This document shows, in pieces, positions 6,874 to 10,219 of a stretch of 10,219 nt of DNA. The position numbers and the translations under genes were made by a program. The notes below the pieces were generated by a model. It ran no database searches, was not told the DNA's origin, and saw only the letters and a program-made list of their open reading frames with translations. The stretch's first letter is position 1. The number at the start of each line of letters is the position of its first letter. The DNA is taken from contig JAKSSQ010000050.1 in the NCBI GenBank assembly GCA_024403005.1, positions 1-10,219 of the forward strand. Reading direction: 5' to 3'. The DNA is from Clostridia bacterium (GTDB lineage Bacteria; Bacillota; Clostridia; Peptostreptococcales; Anaerovoracaceae).

Positions 6874-7263
6874 ATGATATACAAAGTTACATTAAACAAT
6901 AAAATCTATGAAGTAGAAGTGGAAGAAGGCAAGGCAATGCTTCTGGATGAATACGAAGCAATGGCACCTGCAGCTCCCGCTCCGGCAGCCGCTCCCGCAG
7001 CAGCCGCAGCTCCTGCAGTGGTTCAGTCCGGCCCGTCCGCTTCCGTCGTTGCAGGAAACCAGATTAAGGCTCCGCTCCCCGGAACCGTACTCAGCGTTAA
7101 GGTTTCCATGGGTCAGCAGGTTAAATCCGGCGATGTCCTTATGGTTGTAGAAGCCATGAAAATGGAAAACGACATCGTTGCCCCTGCAGACGGCACAGTT
7201 AAGCAGATTCTTAAGGATAAGGGTGCAGTCGTTGCAACAGGCGACGTGCTCATGGTTATTTAG
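6874..7263 (+). CDS. Biotin carrier protein of the decarboxylase (separate biotinyl subunit)
   Basis: This 129-residue protein carries carboxybiotin from the carboxyltransferase to the membrane pump. The C-terminal biotinyl domain (about residues 62–129) contains the canonical EAMKMEN (93–99), with K96 as the biotinylated lysine, preceded by IKAPLPGTVLSVKVSMGQQV and followed by IVAPADGTVKQI. The N-terminal segment (1–28) is a short beta-rich piece common in GcdC/MmdC-type carriers. Between them is an Ala/Pro linker (31–50) that acts as the swinging tether. It needs a biotin protein ligase encoded elsewhere. AAAGGAG lies eight bases before the start, two bases after the oadG stop. It could be named gcdC- or OadD-like; enterococcal oxaloacetate decarboxylase also has a separate biotin acceptor. 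The reaction partner follows from the adjacent oadA-type gene. Confidence 0.93.
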   Translation: MIYKVTLNNKIYEVEVEEGKAMLLDEYEAMAPAAPAPAAAPAAAAAPAVVQSGPSASVVAGNQIKAPLPGTVLSVKVSMGQQVKSGDVLMVVEAMKMENDIVAPADGTVKQILKDKGAVVATGDVLMVI

Positions 7264-7272
7264 GAGGCGCCT

Positions 7273-8457
7273 ATGTCGACTATTACTTTAGTGCTGGGCA
7301 GACTGTGGGAAACCTCGGGCTTCCACATGATTACGTCCGACTGGCGCCAGCTGGTAATGATACTTCTGGCCTGCGTCCTGCTTTACATGGGCGTAGTTAA
7401 GAAGTACGAACCGCTCCTTCTCGTAGGCATCGCCTTCGGTATGCTCCTTACAAACATTCCCGGTGCAGATATGTACCATCCGGAGCTCTGGGACGAATAC
7501 ATAGCAGGCACCATTACATTTACAGAGATTATCCATAACGGCGGATTGCTCGATATTCTTTATATCGGTGTTAAATCCGGCCTATATCCGTCGCTTATAT
7601 TCCTCGGAGTAGGTGCGATGACCGACTTCGGCCCGCTTATCGCTAACCCGAAATCCATGCTGCTGGGTGCAGCTGCACAGTTCGGTATCTTTGCGGCATT
7701 CATGCTGGCCATCGTTATCGGCTTCCCCGCAAACGTAGCCGCATCCATCGGTATCGTAGGCGGCGCAGACGGCCCGACAGCCATCTGGCTCACAAGCATG
7801 CTGGCCCCGGAATTCCTGGCGCCTATCGCCATTGCAGCCTATTCCTACATGGCACTTATTCCGATGATCCAGCCCCCGATCATGAGGCTTCTTACGACGG
7901 AAGAGGAAAGAAAGATCAAGATGGAACAGCTGAGACCCGTTACAAAGGCTCAGAAGATTCTGTTCCCCATTATCGTTACTATCTTCGTATGCATGCTGCT
8001 GCCCTCCGTAGCACCGCTTCTTGGCTGCCTTATGCTGGGCAACCTTACAAAGGAATCCGGCGTAACGGACAGACTTTCCGACACAGCTCAGAACGCACTC
8101 ATGAACATGGTTACAATTTTCCTGTCCATGTCCGTAGGTGCAACTGCAAGATACGACAGATTCTTAACTTTGAGAACCATCGAAATTATCGTTCTCGGCC
8201 TTATCGCCTTTGAATTTGCAACTATCGGCGGCCTTATTATCGGCAAGATCATGTGCAAGCTCTCCGGCGGAAAGATCAACCCGCTCATCGGTTCTGCAGG
8301 CGTTTCCGCAGTTCCCATGGCAGCCAAGGTTGCACAGAACGAAGGCCAGAAAGCCAACCCCTCCAACTTCCTGCTTATGCACGCTATGGGTCCCAACGTA
8401 GCAGGCGTAATCGGCTCCGCAGTTGCAGCCGGTCTGCTGCTGGCATTATTCGGTTAA
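7273..8457 (+). CDS. oadB: Na+-translocating decarboxylase beta subunit (OadB/GcdB family membrane pump)
   Basis: This 394-residue polytopic membrane protein decarboxylates carboxybiotin and couples this to Na+ export, forming a sodium motive force. Conserved blocks are GVGAMTDFGPLIANP (112–126), IGIVGGADGPTAIW (159–172), AYSYMALIPMIQPPIM (189–204), SVGATARYDRFL (287–298), INPLIGSAGVSAVPMAAKV (335–353) and LLMHAMGPNVAGVIGSAVAAG (367–387, shown in part). With a constant offset of 37, the residues studied in Klebsiella OadB map to D166 (D203), Y192 (Y229), N336 (N373), G340 (G377) and S345 (S382), all kept; R389 corresponds to K352, a conservative change. AGGAGG (7262–7267) overlaps the stop of the biotin carrier gene, five bases before the ATG. 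Beta subunits are shared among oxaloacetate, methylmalonyl-CoA, glutaconyl-CoA and malonate systems, so substrate is set by the oadA-type partner. Confidence 0.95.
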   Translation: MSTITLVLGRLWETSGFHMITSDWRQLVMILLACVLLYMGVVKKYEPLLLVGIAFGMLLTNIPGADMYHPELWDEYIAGTITFTEIIHNGGLLDILYIGVKSGLYPSLIFLGVGAMTDFGPLIANPKSMLLGAAAQFGIFAAFMLAIVIGFPANVAASIGIVGGADGPTAIWLTSMLAPEFLAPIAIAAYSYMALIPMIQPPIMRLLTTEEERKIKMEQLRPVTKAQKILFPIIVTIFVCMLLPSVAPLLGCLMLGNLTKESGVTDRLSDTAQNALMNMVTIFLSMSVGATARYDRFLTLRTIEIIVLGLIAFEFATIGGLIIGKIMCKLSGGKINPLIGSAGVSAVPMAAKVAQNEGQKANPSNFLLMHAMGPNVAGVIGSAVAAGLLLALFG

Positions 8458-8473
8458 ATCCGCGAGGTATTTT

Positions 8474-9049
8474 ATGCACACAGTCGTTGTTGTTGACGAT
8501 GAACCAATCACAAGGATGGACGTTACAGGGATGCTTCTGGAGCTGGGCTACGATGTAGTAGGCGAAGCTGCAGACGGTTTTGATGCGGTTTCCCTCTGCC
8601 AGGCCAAACACCCGGATGTAGTCCTTATGGATGTTAATATGCCTATTTTCGACGGTCTTACAGCTTCCGACATTATAATTACGGAAAATCTGGCCGGATG
8701 CGTTGTGCTCCTTACAGCGTTCAATGACGACGAAATCATAGATAAGGCGAGCAAAATCGGGGTCACCGGATATCTGGTGAAGCCAGTGGAGCAGCGCCGG
8801 ATTAAACCTGCAATCGAAGTCGCACTCGCCCAGAGCGAAAAGCTCCGCGCGAGCAAAAAAGAGACCGAAAAAGCTCAGAAACAGCTGGAAGACAGCCGTT
8901 TAATCGCAAGAGCCCAGGCTATAATCGCAAAAAAGGAAAAGTGCACAGAGAGTGAAGCCTATGCAATGCTTCGCAGCATGGCCATGGACAAGCGCGTTTC
9001 CATGGCAGTCCTCGCAAAAGCCGTGCTGAACCAGGAGGCAAGACAATGA
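8474..9049 (+). CDS. ANTAR-domain response regulator (RNA-binding antiterminator)
   Basis: Phosphorylated ANTAR regulators bind paired hairpins in nascent RNA and prevent formation of a terminator. The 191 residues hold a receiver domain (1–118) with acidic pair D8/D9, phospho-acceptor D53 (LMDVNMP), T81 and K103 (LVKPV). A coiled coil follows (about 120–140), then an ANTAR domain (about 138–186) with the pattern LEDSRLIARAQAIIAKKEKC and EAYAMLRSMAMDKRVSMAVLAKAVL, matching the family's three-helix consensus. The start at 8474 is preferred: it opens directly on the first receiver strand and has GAGG six bases upstream. The same frame is open to an ATG at 8423, but that would overlap oadB by 35 bases and add residues outside the fold. 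It begins 16 bases after oadB with no terminator between, so it is probably co-transcribed with the pump. It is similar in layout to EutV; its RNA target is unknown. Confidence 0.93.
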   Translation: MHTVVVVDDEPITRMDVTGMLLELGYDVVGEAADGFDAVSLCQAKHPDVVLMDVNMPIFDGLTASDIIITENLAGCVVLLTAFNDDEIIDKASKIGVTGYLVKPVEQRRIKPAIEVALAQSEKLRASKKETEKAQKQLEDSRLIARAQAIIAKKEKCTESEAYAMLRSMAMDKRVSMAVLAKAVLNQEARQ

Positions 9050-10128
9050 ACCGCCTTAAGGAAATCTGCAGAAGGTGCACGGATTTAAGCGAAAAGGACA
9101 TAGAAGTTTTAAGCCTTACGGAGGCGCAGCTTCAGAACATGGCAGATCTCTGCAATGCGGATATCTTCCTGGACTGCAAATCCATCGCAGGCACTGCTGT
9201 TGTAGTGGCTCACGCGAAGCCCGCTCTTTCGGCCAGCGCATACAGCCGCGACATAGTCGGCCAGGAAGCTTCCCTGGAAAAGGAGCCTGCAGTTTACCAC
9301 GCTCTTACAGAAGGCATGCCGGTCTGCGATATTAAGGCCTTCACCCAGGAAGACAGGCAGGTTCGCCAGAACGTCTGCCCGGTTAAGAATCCGGACGGCA
9401 AGGTTATCGGCGTGCTTGTAAGGGAAAAGGACGTAAGCGAAGAACTTCTTAAGGAAGAAAAGTACGAAACTCTGGCAGGCTTCTTTGCAAACAGATCTCC
9501 TTCGGTGCGCATGCCCGACATAAGCACGGAAGATCTGGCAATCCGGGAAGTTCACCACAGAGTTAAGAACAACCTGCAGCTGGTCGCAAGCATTCTGAGC
9601 ATCCAGGCCAGAAACAATAAGGATCCGCAGGTTAAGGCAATATTAAAGGAAAACGTGGGCAGAGTTCAGTCCATCGCGTCTATCCACGACATTCTTACCC
9701 ATTCGGAAGGCGACATGCACCGCGTTTCCAGCGACGTGCTCATGGAAAGGCTTACTGCTAATCTGCACAGCCTGGTACCTGCAGAACGCAGCATAGACAT
9801 CTCTTTCTCCGGCGATTCCATTATGCTTGGCGCAGACACGGCATCTTCCGTAGCCCTTGTGGTTACTGAGCTGGTGACCAATGCGCTTCGCCACGGATAT
9901 AAAGACGGAGAAGAAGGAAAAGTTGAAATTTCTGTTTGCAAAGGTGCACAGATTAGTACTATAATAGTATCCGATGATGGCTGCGGCTTCGATGCTTCAC
10001 AACAGCGTGGAGATTCCCTCGGGCTCAGCATTATCAGGGCTACTGTACAGGACAAGCTGAAAGGCAAACTGCACATTAGTTCAAGCGAAGAAGGGACCAA
10101 GATTTCCTTCGATTTCAGAACAGAATAA
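9046..10128 (+). CDS. Soluble sensor histidine kinase, HisKA_2 type, EutW-like
   Basis: This is probably the cognate kinase of the ANTAR regulator; the start overlaps its stop (ATGA), with AGGAGG (9033–9038) seven bases upstream. The 360 residues have no membrane segment or signal peptide. Residues 1–135 match the H_kinase_N (PF12282-type, GAF-like) sensor domain found in kinases paired with ANTAR regulators: TDLSEKDIEVL, VVAHAKPALSASAYSRDIVG, EPAVYHALTEGMPV, QVRQNVCPVKNPDGKVIGVL. The dimerisation/phosphotransfer region has EVHHRVKNNLQLVASILSIQ (168–187), with H171 the likely phosphorylated histidine. The HATPase_c domain follows, with N box ELVTNALRHG (275–284), G1 box DDGCGF (310–315) and G2 GDSLGLSII (322–330). 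The sensor holds six cysteines (8, 11, 36, 44, 94, 111), including a CxxC near the start. The signal is unknown; a cytoplasmic metabolite or redox cue is an inference. Confidence 0.93.
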   Translation: MNRLKEICRRCTDLSEKDIEVLSLTEAQLQNMADLCNADIFLDCKSIAGTAVVVAHAKPALSASAYSRDIVGQEASLEKEPAVYHALTEGMPVCDIKAFTQEDRQVRQNVCPVKNPDGKVIGVLVREKDVSEELLKEEKYETLAGFFANRSPSVRMPDISTEDLAIREVHHRVKNNLQLVASILSIQARNNKDPQVKAILKENVGRVQSIASIHDILTHSEGDMHRVSSDVLMERLTANLHSLVPAERSIDISFSGDSIMLGADTASSVALVVTELVTNALRHGYKDGEEGKVEISVCKGAQISTIIVSDDGCGFDASQQRGDSLGLSIIRATVQDKLKGKLHISSSEEGTKISFDFRTE

Positions 10129-10135
10129 AGGCAGA

Positions 10136-10171
10136 CGCACAGCACGGTGCGCTTAATACGACAACAGGGTC
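10136..10171 (+). promoter_or_regulatory. Two small six-base-loop hairpins before the terminator, partial ANTAR-target resemblance
   Basis: Hairpin one pairs CGCAC (10136–10140) with GTGCG (10147–10151) around the hexaloop AGCACG. Hairpin two pairs only GAC (10160–10162) with GTC (10169–10171) around AACAGG, and its right arm lies in the left arm of the terminator, so the two would exclude each other. Paired hexaloop hairpins with the second overlapping a terminator are the ANTAR-target layout. Both loops have the expected A at position 1 but A instead of the conserved G at position 4, and stem two is very weak. It may equally be unstructured 3' untranslated RNA. Confidence 0.25.
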
Positions 10172-10202
10172 AGGACGATTATTCGATCGTCTTGGCCTTT
10201 TT
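10168..10202 (+). terminator. Rho-independent terminator after the histidine kinase gene
   Basis: A 12-base-pair stem, GGTCAGGACGAT (10168–10179) with ATCGTCTTGGCC (10186–10197), has two G·U wobbles and no mismatch, closes a six-base loop and is followed by five T residues (10198–10202). It lies 40 bases after the kinase stop and most simply ends the decarboxylase–two-component operon. Because no gene after it is visible, a role as a regulated terminator in the leader of a downstream gene cannot be excluded. Confidence 0.88.
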
Positions 10203-10219
10203 ATGTTTTAAAAGCTGTT

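Noticed and set aside
6680..7023. Ala/Pro-coding low-complexity stretches in the gamma subunit and biotin carrier genes as a DNA repeat.
   Set aside because: They are ordinary flexible linkers of biotin enzymes; the codons differ and no exact long repeat is visible.
1..10219. CRISPR arrays, insertion sequences, tRNA or rRNA genes.
   Set aside because: No repeat-spacer pattern, transposase reading frame, terminal inverted repeat, or tRNA- or rRNA-like sequence was seen; nearly all the window is accounted for by ten intact or edge-cut genes.

Overview
The window reads as a piece of chromosome from an anaerobic member of the Bacillota (Clostridia-like or a relative). The reasons are the gene order mfd – SpoVB-type flippase – mazG – HU, which is a conserved Bacillota neighbourhood, the strong AGGAGG ribosome sites, and the combination of a sodium-pump decarboxylase with an ANTAR two-component system. 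GC content looks moderate and arginine is often AGA. No genus can be named from the sequence alone. All ten genes lie on the + strand, packed with gaps of 0–30 bases or 1–4 base overlaps, apart from one 176-base intergenic region. No mobile elements, tRNA, rRNA or CRISPR arrays are visible.

Region 1 (1–5070) is a housekeeping block. It holds the 3' part of mfd (transcription-repair coupling factor), thrH (HAD-family phosphoserine phosphatase/homoserine phosphotransferase), a SpoVB/MurJ-like membrane flippase, a stand-alone mazG nucleotide pyrophosphohydrolase and an HU DNA-binding protein. It ends at a strong UUCG-loop terminator (5042–5070). spoVT, which often sits in this neighbourhood, is absent, and MazG lacks the methylase domain found in the Bacillus YabN fusion. 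thrH is an unusual guest here, with codon use as biased as that of HU.

Region 2 (5071–5201) is the control region of the second operon. It contains an imperfect 23-base palindrome that could be an operator (5094–5116), an extended -10 promoter (5145–5153) and a good Shine-Dalgarno site.

Region 3 (5202–10202) appears to be one six-gene operon. The first four genes encode a complete Na+-translocating decarboxylase of the oxaloacetate type: carboxyltransferase (OadA-like, without its own biotin domain), small membrane anchor (OadG-like), separate biotin carrier, and membrane Na+ pump (OadB-like). Sixteen bases later come an ANTAR response regulator (receiver plus RNA-binding antiterminator domain) and an overlapping soluble HisKA_2 histidine kinase with an EutW-type N-terminal sensor domain. 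The simplest reading is a biotin- and sodium-dependent decarboxylation module co-transcribed with an RNA-level signalling pair.

The window ends in a terminator (10168–10202) preceded by two small six-base-loop hairpins that partly resemble an ANTAR target. All families are known. The part most worth a second look is the coupling of the pump with the ANTAR pair and what RNA that pair acts on. I did not find a clearly undescribed system.
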